This document shows, one piece after another, positions 1 to 5,767 of a DNA stretch of 6,154 nucleotides; position 1 is the stretch's first letter; every line of letters starts with the position of its first letter. The stretch covers positions 1 through 6,154 of the forward strand of contig JAJYOS010000420.1 in NCBI GenBank assembly GCA_021796055.1, in the 5' to 3' direction. The notes under the pieces were generated by a model, which was not told the DNA's origin, ran no database searches, and saw only the letters and a list, made by a program, of their open reading frames with translations. This stretch comes from Bacteroidota bacterium. GTDB lineage: Bacteria > Bacteroidota > Kryptoniia > Kryptoniales > JAKASW01. Both the position numbers and the translations under genes were made by a program.

Positions 1-95
1 TCAGCGTCACTTTGTTCATCCTCTGGATCCTTGCGAATGGGAAAAACGCGATCAACGCTATGAGATTTATAACGGCTAAAGGAGAGATTAGGTGA
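1..95 (+). CDS. 3' end of a probable integral membrane protein (partial)
   Basis: An open frame enters from the left edge (first complete codon at base 3) and stops at TGA 93-95, giving 30 residues. It opens with a hydrophobic stretch, SVTLFILWILANG, and ends in a basic tail, AMRFITAKGEIR. A transmembrane helix followed by a short positively charged cytoplasmic tail is typical of the end of a polytopic inner-membrane protein. Next to glycosyltransferase genes this would fit an O-antigen flippase (Wzx), polymerase or ligase, but that is inferred from context only and the fragment is too short to tell. The gene lies on the same strand as the GT4 gene that begins 162 bases further on. Confidence 0.5.
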   Translation, partial: SVTLFILWILANGKNAINAMRFITAKGEIR

Positions 96-257
96 TGGAT
101 GAGGGTTTCCTGCCTTTTGGATCAAATTCATGTCGATCCATTGAACTGAATCAGGTGAAGGGTTGATTGTAACCTCGGATCTTTCGCTCGCCCCGATCCC
201 GGCTAGACCGGACACGCTCGTCTCCGCGAGGCTTCAGATGGAGGGCTCAATCGTGCG

Positions 258-1499
258 GTGGCCCTCATGATTCGAATACTCTTCGTCCACAGTGGGAGGG
301 GAATCGGCGGAGCCCCTTTGACACTGCTGGCACTGATCCGCGCGATCGACCGCAGCCGGTTTTCACCATGCGTGCTCTGCCTTTACGACAGCGAGGCGGC
401 AGAGCTGTTTCGCCGGCACGGAATAGAAACCCGCATTGTGAAAGGAATCAGACATTTCGCACACACAACCGGCGTATGGTATCCGGCTCAGTACCTGCCG
501 ATGTTTCTTTACAGGCTTCTCCTGTTTCCAGTTTCAATATGGAACTCGTACCGCTTTCTCAAAGCAAATCGCTTCGACGTTATCCACTTGAGCGGGTCCG
601 GTCTTCTCGCCGTGGCGATTGCAGCCCGTATGCGGAAGATCCCCGTACTTCTGCACGTGCTCGAGCACCTGCATCCGGGATATCTGGGCATGCGGCGTTT
701 CGTTCTCGCAAGGCTTCTGATTAGATTTTCCGATGTCGTAGTATTCATATGTAACGCCGATGCTCAGGTATTTCCGCCCTCGTCCAAGATTCATGTGATC
801 TACGACAGCATAAATCCGGACGAGTTCGACCCGCGGAGGGTTTCCGGGTCGGACCGGCTATTATCCGCCGTACCGGGCGGCGCTCATGTTGTCGGGATGC
901 TCGGCGGAATAAGCCCTATAAAGGGCACGCTCGAGTTCGTGGAAGCCGCCGCCCAAATTGTTGGCCAGTCGCCGGACACCCACTTTTTGATCCTTGGGGT
1001 TTCGCCGGAGAAGAAAACGAACTCAGTCTTCACACGAGCCGTCGCCTTTCTGAGAGGCTGGCTGAGCGGCGAAAGGAAATACCGAGCCCGGGTTTTCAGG
1101 GTAACGGAGCAGGAATCGTTGAAAGACAAAGTACACATGATCGAGCCCATTTTGGACGTTCCTTCCATCGTGAAGATACTGGATGTTTTGGTCTTTCCGT
1201 CGACCACTCCACATTACGCGCGACCGCTCATCGAGGCAGGACTAATGAACAAGCCCGTGGTAGCATCGCGCCTCGGCGGCCCGGATGAGATTGTCGTCGA
1301 CGGCGTGAACGGATTTCTCGTGACACCGGGGAGCCCGGGTGAACTCTCCAACCGAATTCTGATACTTCTGAAAGACCCGGAGCTCAGCGCGCGAATGGGA
1401 AGCGCCGGCCGTACCCGGGCTATTGAAAAGTTCGACGCGAGAAAAAACATCCCGCAGATTCTGAGACTATATGATGTCATCTCGAAGAGGGACAAGTAG
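258..1499 (+). CDS. GT4-family glycosyltransferase (GT-B fold)
   Basis: Predicted cytoplasmic or membrane-associated enzyme that moves a sugar from a nucleotide-sugar donor to a growing glycan; donor and acceptor cannot be read from the sequence. The 413 residues match the usual GT4 length. The N-terminal acceptor half begins with strand IRILFVHS and the glycine loop GRGIGGAPL (residues 13-21). An amphipathic stretch at about 78-100 may touch the membrane. The C-terminal donor half starts near 210 (VVGMLGGISPIKG, the equivalent of the usual R-x-x-x-KG strand) and holds PHYARPLIEAGLMNKPVVAS (318-337), then GGPDEIVVDGVNGFLV. In the E-x7-E motif the second Glu is E326, but the first position is Pro318. 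The segment at 248-291 is about 20 residues longer than the usual link between these strands. Start: GTG 258 follows GGAGG at 240-244 by 13 bases. ATG 267, three codons later, begins directly at the first strand and is an equally good choice. The family call is firm, the sugar is unknown. Confidence 0.9.
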   Translation: MALMIRILFVHSGRGIGGAPLTLLALIRAIDRSRFSPCVLCLYDSEAAELFRRHGIETRIVKGIRHFAHTTGVWYPAQYLPMFLYRLLLFPVSIWNSYRFLKANRFDVIHLSGSGLLAVAIAARMRKIPVLLHVLEHLHPGYLGMRRFVLARLLIRFSDVVVFICNADAQVFPPSSKIHVIYDSINPDEFDPRRVSGSDRLLSAVPGGAHVVGMLGGISPIKGTLEFVEAAAQIVGQSPDTHFLILGVSPEKKTNSVFTRAVAFLRGWLSGERKYRARVFRVTEQESLKDKVHMIEPILDVPSIVKILDVLVFPSTTPHYARPLIEAGLMNKPVVASRLGGPDEIVVDGVNGFLVTPGSPGELSNRILILLKDPELSARMGSAGRTRAIEKFDARKNIPQILRLYDVISKRDK

Positions 1500-1899
1500 T
1501 GAGGACGCGCGGCCTTATTTGTGAGACGAGAGCCAGCGAGACAATAAGCAGGTACAGATTAGAACGGGGTTTGCTCTGACTTGTTGTCCAAGCAAGTGTA
1601 ATATGATTGCACGTACTTTCGTCTTCGGCACCCAGGCATCCGATAACTCAATGCAGAGGGTGAGAGACATGAAGGAATCGATGAATCGGAGTCAACACTC
1701 GCTGGAAATTCCACCCTTAAGGGTCTCAAATACGGAGGCTCAAGGAGTGCTGAGCCCGGCCGCCAGTTGCGTACAAGGACCAACCTTTTCGACGTAACTC
1801 AAGATCAACAAGGAGGCAGGTAGGATCTGGCAGAACTGCGGAGAGAAGGCAACCCGAATAACAGTCGAAAGAAGCCCGGATTCTTCTCGCGTTGTGCCT
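1500..1899. other. 400-base gap between convergent genes, no recognisable gene
   Basis: This stretch separates the ends of the + strand GT4 gene and the minus-strand GT2 gene. The longest frames (+ 1603-1797, 64 codons; minus 1783-1559, 74 codons) have no familiar domain, no convincing ribosome site and a low-complexity Ser/Pro/Arg-rich look, so I do not call them genes. It contains a perfect 12-base palindrome, ACCCTTAAGGGT, at 1713-1724, and a strong Shine-Dalgarno-like AAGGAGG at 1810-1816 that is followed by no ATG, GTG or TTG at a usable distance. I see no hairpin with a T-run to end either converging transcript. It may be the remains of a decayed gene, but no source family is visible. 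Confidence 0.5.
1713..1724. repeat. Perfect 12-base palindrome
   Basis: ACCCTTAAGGGT reads the same on both strands. It has no loop, so it is more like a two-fold protein-binding site than a terminator. It sits in the untranslated gap between two converging genes, where an operator would have no obvious target. It may be chance. Confidence 0.3.
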
Positions 1900-2880
1900 T
1901 CATCCATCCCGCCGAGCTTGGGGCAGGCTTCGCCGTTTTCTTACCACAAGCAGGCCAAGATTCAGCCTGATTAATCCTGGCAGGTATTTCCATTGGAAAG
2001 GGTCGAATGCTCGTCTGAGGAGAAACTCTCTCTTCGCGCCAAAGTCAAGGTCAGTTCGTCCTCTAAACTTTGACACGATTGCATATCGGTTCAGCACTAC
2101 CGCCCTGTGAATAGGATTGAAGTTGGAAATCTGCCCCATTATTGAAAAATCCATAACATTGGCTATGTCAGCCTGGAATTGCAGCCCGGCATGCAATGAG
2201 ATTGAGCCCTCATGGCGCCGCCACAAGACGGTAGGCTCAGACAGAAAATTTATCTGAAGTCCTTTCTTTGCTGCCTTCAACCAGAGGTGATAGTCCTCGA
2301 AGCTCTTTATCTCCGTCCCAAAATAGCCGATCGACTCTATTGCGTCCTTTCTAAAAAAGTTACCCGGAGCACTTATCAACCCCCACAGGGTGAGAATCCT
2401 AAATTGGGTCTCAGCCGGAAGACTGCCGAATTTCTTCCCGAGGTATCCCGACGGTATCGGCTTCGATAGCACTCTTCCAGCTCCGGCTCTCTCCCAGAAA
2501 GGAATGATTTGGCTCCAACAGATTCCTGCTTTCGGTTCTGCCGTTAGAAAAGATGCCATCGACTGGAGAGCCGTGGAGAGCAGGATATCATCACCCCCTA
2601 TGTACTTTACGAACTCACCTGACGCCTCTCTGAAAGCTCGTGTGTGGTTTGCCGAGATACCGACGTGCTCCCCCCGAATCAACAAGGACTTTGAAAATCT
2701 ACTCCGGTTTGTCCGAAGCCATTCTTCTGCGATGTCGGGGGTTCCATCATTGGACCCATCGTCCGCAACTATCAGTTCCATTTCGGGATAGGTTGAAGCC
2801 CTGACACTTTCCAAGGTCTGCAAAACAAGGTTTTTCTGGTTATAGCACGCAACGATCAAAGAAAATAGGGGATATCGCAT
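1900..2880 (-). CDS. GT2-family glycosyltransferase (GT-A fold)
   Basis: Predicted cytoplasmic inverting glycosyltransferase that adds one sugar from a nucleotide-sugar donor to a lipid-linked or surface glycan. From ATG 2880 it has 326 residues, normal for a single-domain GT2 enzyme. The GT-A nucleotide-binding half is clear: first strand SLIVACYNQ (7-15), ADDGSNDGT (39-47, with the Asp pair D40-D41), and the metal-binding DXD equivalent IGGDD (94-98). The ED catalytic-base motif is SFEDYHLWLKAA (193-204, E195-D196), followed by the acceptor-side W-x-x-H, LWRRHEGS (219-226). No transmembrane helix is evident, and the C-terminus is basic (VRKRRSLPQARRDG), which may help membrane binding. Start: ATG 2880 is preceded by GGGAGAG (2892-2898) and begins at the first strand. 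A GTG at 2952 would add 24 residues unlike the family. The gene follows the FkbM gene by 95 bases on the same strand and is probably co-transcribed with it. The sugar specificity is unknown. Confidence 0.92.
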   Translation of the reverse strand: MRYPLFSLIVACYNQKNLVLQTLESVRASTYPEMELIVADDGSNDGTPDIAEEWLRTNRSRFSKSLLIRGEHVGISANHTRAFREASGEFVKYIGGDDILLSTALQSMASFLTAEPKAGICWSQIIPFWERAGAGRVLSKPIPSGYLGKKFGSLPAETQFRILTLWGLISAPGNFFRKDAIESIGYFGTEIKSFEDYHLWLKAAKKGLQINFLSEPTVLWRRHEGSISLHAGLQFQADIANVMDFSIMGQISNFNPIHRAVVLNRYAIVSKFRGRTDLDFGAKREFLLRRAFDPFQWKYLPGLIRLNLGLLVVRKRRSLPQARRDG

Positions 2881-2891
2881 AAAGCTATTCT

Positions 2892-2898
2892 CTCTCCC
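2892..2898 (-). promoter_or_regulatory. Ribosome binding site deciding the GT2 start
   Basis: On the minus strand GGGAGAG lies 11 bases before ATG 2880. It supports that start over the in-frame GTG at 2952, which has no comparable site close to it. Confidence 0.55.
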
Positions 2899-2975
2899 AT
2901 TTCGCCTTGCCTGCCGGATAGAAGGTTGATGAGTGCAACGCCAGTCAAACACAAGAAGGCATGAGAAACTGTGGT

Positions 2976-3944
2976 TTAAGAAAGAGGCCGCTGCGCGTAG
3001 ACTAATCCGTTAGCGCCCTTTTTGGTGATTGATACCGCTTCTACTTCAGAATAGAAACTCCTTAGCTTCTCGACGACTCCCGCTCGATTGCCAAAATGCC
3101 ACTCGACTATGGCCTTCTCGGGTTTGAGATACGCCAGCAACGACAAATCCCTCAGCAGTTCGTTTTCACAGCCTTCACAGTCGATCTTGAGAAGATCACA
3201 CGAGGTAATGCCATTCTCTTGCATGAAACTTACGGCTTCGACTATCCTGATCGTCTCATAGGCGGTCGGTCTCGAAGGCGCAATCTGATGGAGCGAGAAA
3301 CCTATCAGTGCATCAGGCGAAATCCCCATCTCAGCCATCCTCTCTTCCATCCCTAAGCCAACATTGAATGAGATGATCTTGTCACCGAAATTGTTCAGGA
3401 CGACATTTTCCGTGAGGGTTCTGTAAGAACGTGGAACGGGTTCAAAAGCGTAGACATTGGCTCCCTTTGAAGCGAAGAGTATTGCCGAATCACCGATATT
3501 TGCACCGATATCGACTACGGTCTTTCCCTCAAGACGAGCATTTTTGACCCTGTAAAGGTCCTGACCAAACTGCTCGTCGACAGTCTTTAGAGTTGTCTCA
3601 AGCGTAAATTCGTCCGCGATAAACTTCAATTGCTCTTCTTCAAGCGAGATCATCAACCTGCCGTCTCCACTGTAACTAATCGTTGAACGAGGGACGTCTT
3701 TTTTCATCCTGAGAATCCATTGCAGATGGCTAAGGGTAATCAGCTTTCCATCCATCACGAGCGTATCGCCGTCATTTAAAGTAATCCTCTCCAAGGATTT
3801 TATGCCAAGCCTGTATAAGAAGGGAGCATGCCAGTTCCTGATTCCGCTTACTATCAATAGGGCGACCCTCAAGTTCACACCGAGCCAGTGTGCGACCTCG
3901 ATTTGTGTTGCTTTGATATGACGGGTAATCTTTTTCATTAACAT
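2976..3944 (-). CDS. FkbM-family SAM-dependent methyltransferase
   Basis: Predicted class I S-adenosylmethionine methyltransferase of the FkbM type (Pfam Methyltransf_21 family), which usually O-methylates hydroxyls. In a glycan cluster the likely substrate is a sugar of the polysaccharide (inference). The 322 residues divide in two. Residues 1-140 form an N-terminal region with a basic start and a beta-rich stretch (DGDTLVMDGKLITLSHLQWIL, in part 58-78). The methyltransferase core starts at motif I, TVVDIGANIGDSAILFA (142-158), followed by YAFEPVPRS (165-173) with E168 placed to bind the SAM ribose. The family signature CDLLKIDCEGCENELL is at 249-264. The end, KAIVEWHFGN (277-286), fits the last core strands. 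Start: ATG 3944 is preceded by AGGAG (3957-3961) at 12 bases; ATG 3938 is an in-frame alternative. A TATAAT box lies about 50 bases upstream. The GT2 gene follows 95 bases downstream. The gene looks intact, unlike the FkbM-like remnants near 5327-5998. Confidence 0.92.
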   Translation of the reverse strand: MLMKKITRHIKATQIEVAHWLGVNLRVALLIVSGIRNWHAPFLYRLGIKSLERITLNDGDTLVMDGKLITLSHLQWILRMKKDVPRSTISYSGDGRLMISLEEEQLKFIADEFTLETTLKTVDEQFGQDLYRVKNARLEGKTVVDIGANIGDSAILFASKGANVYAFEPVPRSYRTLTENVVLNNFGDKIISFNVGLGMEERMAEMGISPDALIGFSLHQIAPSRPTAYETIRIVEAVSFMQENGITSCDLLKIDCEGCENELLRDLSLLAYLKPEKAIVEWHFGNRAGVVEKLRSFYSEVEAVSITKKGANGLVYAQRPLS

Positions 3945-3992
3945 GACTGGTGAAAACTCCTATAATTGACCCGGATGAGTTTCTCATTCTCC

Positions 3993-4011
3993 ATTATACC
4001 GATCACCGACT
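3993..4011. repeat. 19-base near-repeat, copy 1 (intergenic)
   Basis: The + strand reads ATTATACCGATCACCGACT. It matches 4488-4506 (ATTCTACCGATCACCGACT) at 18 of 19 positions, with 15 in a row identical. On the minus strand this copy ends in the TATAAT box upstream of the FkbM gene. Confidence 0.75.
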
Positions 4012-4021
4012 CAATATAGAA
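3993..4021 (-). promoter_or_regulatory. Possible sigma-70-like promoter for the FkbM-GT2 unit
   Basis: On the minus strand a perfect -10 hexamer TATAAT lies at 3998-3993. With a 17-base spacer the -35 position (4021-4016) reads TTCTAT, a weak match to TTGACA. Transcription would start near 3986, leaving a leader of about 40 bases before ATG 3944 that includes the ribosome site at 3957-3961. The site is in the only sizeable gap between the intact minus-strand genes, which supports it, but the -35 is poor and the box could be chance. Confidence 0.35.
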
Positions 4022-4073
4022 TCTGATATGGGTTGTTCCTACCAAGACAAGCGAGAATTGTCCGAATTTGAGA

Positions 4074-4090
4074 AAGAGGCCATGCCTCTT
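4074..4090 (-). terminator. Stem-loop after the second GT4 gene, possible weak terminator
   Basis: AAGAGGC and GCCTCTT form a perfect 7-base-pair stem around a 3-base loop. It lies 40 bases after the stop codon of the minus-strand GT4 gene and before the promoter-like site of the FkbM gene, the right place for a terminator. On the minus strand the stem's own last bases and the next bases read CTCTTTCTC, a poor U-run, so termination would be partial at best. It may instead be an RNA-stabilising or chance hairpin. Confidence 0.35.
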
Positions 4091-4129
4091 AACGTATTGC
4101 AATTTCGCGAGAGATGGCCGCTGGCCGCT

Positions 4130-5287
4130 TCACACCGTCACCCACGGGTAACGCGTAGATTGTTCGTCTTTGGAATCTCTTTTGCCTTTGAACACCTCCA
4201 CGAGATATCTCGACGCATTTTCAGTACTCAGACCGGCTCCGGTGCGCCCCGCCGCCGCGCCGAGAGCTCTCCATGAACCGGGGTGCCTAAGAAATATAGT
4301 CAACTTCCTTCTCAAATTCTCGACGTCTTCGGAGTGAAAGACGTAGCCGTTTACTCCATCACGAATTACATCCGCTGCACCGCACATATCCGAGACAACT
4401 ACGGGGATTCCTACCATCAAAGCTTCATTCACGACTATTCCCCAACCGTCCCACCGAGAAGGAAGAATAAGGAGATGCGATTGGGAAATTCTACCGATCA
4501 CCGACTGCGAGTCGATCGAACCTTCGAGAAACACCTGTGACATCAGTTTCTTCTCTTTGATCCAATTCTGCAACTCCCTTTCCATTTCGCCGCTGCCGAT
4601 CAAATGCAGTTTCAGATCTCTTCTTTCGGTGAACAGCGGTTCCATCGCGGATAGTAAAATGTCTAATCCTTTTCGTTTCACGAGTTGTCCCACAAAAACG
4701 AAATGCAAACCATCCTGCGTTGCCCTGCGCTTTGGGGTTTCAAAATCCGGCGGCAGCGATCTGAAATATCCGAATGGATGAATCTTCCCCGTGTCCGCCC
4801 CGTAAGACTTGAAATAATTCGTCGCAAAATGTGAAATCGGAAATAGTCCGGCTGCTCTCTTCACAATTGCTCTTCCAGCCAACAGCATGATTCTCCCCTT
4901 GATCGGAGGCACGGAGGCTTGCGGATCCGGCGCTTCGGAATAAATAAAATATCTGGACCGAAAGATGAAAAGAGTCGCCAGCACTACTTCTGGTACTCTG
5001 CCCGCCCATAAACCTCCTACTATATGAGTAGCATCTCGGTGCTCGATCGCTTTCTTAATAGCATCGGCAACCCCGCGATGTGGATCGAGGAACTCATATT
5101 CAAACCCGTTCAGGTCATCCAACCACCCCAATCTCGCACGCTCTTCAGGAATCTTGCTCGAGAAAAACACCTTGACGTCCACTCGCCTTGTCTCGGTCAA
5201 TCCCCTGAAAAGGTCGGCCTGATAGAATGAAGGCATGTTCATCCAGAAGACTACTTTTTTTCCCGAGAGGATGCTTGAGGACGCCAT
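4130..5287 (-). CDS. GT4-family glycosyltransferase (GT-B fold)
   Basis: Predicted cytoplasmic, membrane-associated retaining glycosyltransferase acting on the same or a related glycan as its neighbours. The 385 residues are a normal GT4 length. The N-terminal domain opens with strand KKVVFWMNMPSFYQADLFRGL (in part 10-30), whose YQ-x-DL pattern is common in GT4 enzymes of lipopolysaccharide and exopolysaccharide clusters. The donor domain begins with FVFVGQLVKRKGLDILL (196-212), in which R205 and K206 occupy the conserved basic positions that bind the donor phosphate. Then come LHLIGSGEME (227-236) and LPSRWDGWGIVVNEALMVG (275-293), followed by PVVVSDMCGAADVI. The E-x7-E motif reads D280...E288, an Asp-for-Glu variant. 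The tail after about 355 is polar. Start: ATG 5287 leads straight into the first strand; no strong ribosome site is visible (only CGGAAAAC further up). The next minus-strand ORF ends 39 bases upstream. Confidence 0.92.
   Translation of the reverse strand: MASSSILSGKKVVFWMNMPSFYQADLFRGLTETRRVDVKVFFSSKIPEERARLGWLDDLNGFEYEFLDPHRGVADAIKKAIEHRDATHIVGGLWAGRVPEVVLATLFIFRSRYFIYSEAPDPQASVPPIKGRIMLLAGRAIVKRAAGLFPISHFATNYFKSYGADTGKIHPFGYFRSLPPDFETPKRRATQDGLHFVFVGQLVKRKGLDILLSAMEPLFTERRDLKLHLIGSGEMERELQNWIKEKKLMSQVFLEGSIDSQSVIGRISQSHLLILPSRWDGWGIVVNEALMVGIPVVVSDMCGAADVIRDGVNGYVFHSEDVENLRRKLTIFLRHPGSWRALGAAAGRTGAGLSTENASRYLVEVFKGKRDSKDEQSTRYPWVTV
4488..4506. repeat. 19-base near-repeat, copy 2 (inside the GT4 gene)
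   Basis: Matches 3993-4011 at 18 of 19 positions. On the minus strand it encodes SVIGRI of the GT4 protein (residues 262-267). The single mismatch turns the TATAAT of copy 1 into TAGAAT here. Confidence 0.75.
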
Positions 5288-5326
5288 GTTAATTCGTTAC
5301 TGTTTTCCGGGTGTAAACGTCCCAGT

Positions 5327-5767
5327 TCATCTGATAAGCTCGAGTGCCGCGTTATAGAACGTAGTATCCTTGTGAACGGCCACGCAATTCCATGTGTCCT
5401 CCAAATTCCTGTCTAGAAATCCATCCTCCGTGCGGAGACGGAATAAGTCGTATCCATCTGGAGGTATTCTTTTGACATCATTGAGTGAGAAGTGACGTTT
5501 GGAGACAAAATTGTAAGGGTTGAACTTTGAATAAACAACCGCACAGATATACCAAAACTGGTCTACTATGTCCATGGCTCTTTCGCCTTCCTCCAAATCG
5601 GTTTGAAGCGCCCGGAATTTTCCTGATTCAGCAGACAAAATATAGCACAAGACACATGACCCTAACAACCCTCCGGCAATTGAAAAACCGGCCGACGAGT
5701 AAACCGTTTCTTGACATGCTGCCCCTCTTGAGGCGCTGATTATCGCGTTCCGAATTGGAACTGACAC
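5327..5767 (-). CDS. Short ORF resembling the end of an FkbM-like methyltransferase, probably a fragment
   Basis: From GTG 5767 this frame gives 146 residues; a stop (TAA, 5779-5777) lies just upstream. I recognise only its second half. NPYNF (83-87), then PPDGYDLFRL (102-111) and DTWNCVAVHKDTTFY (124-138), resemble the C-terminal strands of FkbM-type methyltransferases that carry a GYDLFRL-like element. No SAM-binding motif is present, so it cannot be an active enzyme alone. Residues 23-47 are hydrophobic and could pass for a membrane helix, but may be translated noise. An internal ATG at 5575 (residue 65) has GGAGGAAGG upstream and would give an 82-residue product (5575-5327) covering exactly the conserved-looking part. 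It lies 39 bases before the GT4 gene on the same strand. Most likely it is the tail of a broken gene whose core remnants lie at 5855-5998. A small real protein is possible. Confidence 0.45.
   Translation of the reverse strand: MSVPIRNAIISASRGAACQETVYSSAGFSIAGGLLGSCVLCYILSAESGKFRALQTDLEEGERAMDIVDQFWYICAVVYSKFNPYNFVSKRHFSLNDVKRIPPDGYDLFRLRTEDGFLDRNLEDTWNCVAVHKDTTFYNAALELIR

Noticed and set aside
118..140. Six-base stem TGGATC / GATCCA after the left-edge gene
   Set aside because: The loop is 11 bases and no T-run follows; likely chance.
1514..1548. Imperfect hairpin CTTATTTGT / ACAATAAG just after the first GT4 gene
   Set aside because: One bulge, weak A/T pairs, an 18-base loop and no T-run; not a credible terminator.
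1603..1797. 64-codon + strand ORF in the convergent gap
   Set aside because: No domain, no ribosome site, and composition unlike the neighbouring proteins.
1827..1973. CTG-initiated + strand frame after the AAGGAGG motif
   Set aside because: It needs a rare start codon, and its second half is antisense to the end of the GT2 gene.
2390..2791. 133-codon + strand ORF
   Set aside because: It lies fully antisense to the GT2 gene, whose motifs are clear, and has no domain of its own.
5627..5701. Hydrophobic stretch (residues 23-47 of the minus-strand ORF at 5327-5767) as a membrane helix
   Set aside because: It lies between frames that look like soluble methyltransferase remnants, so it may be out-of-frame translation rather than a real membrane segment.
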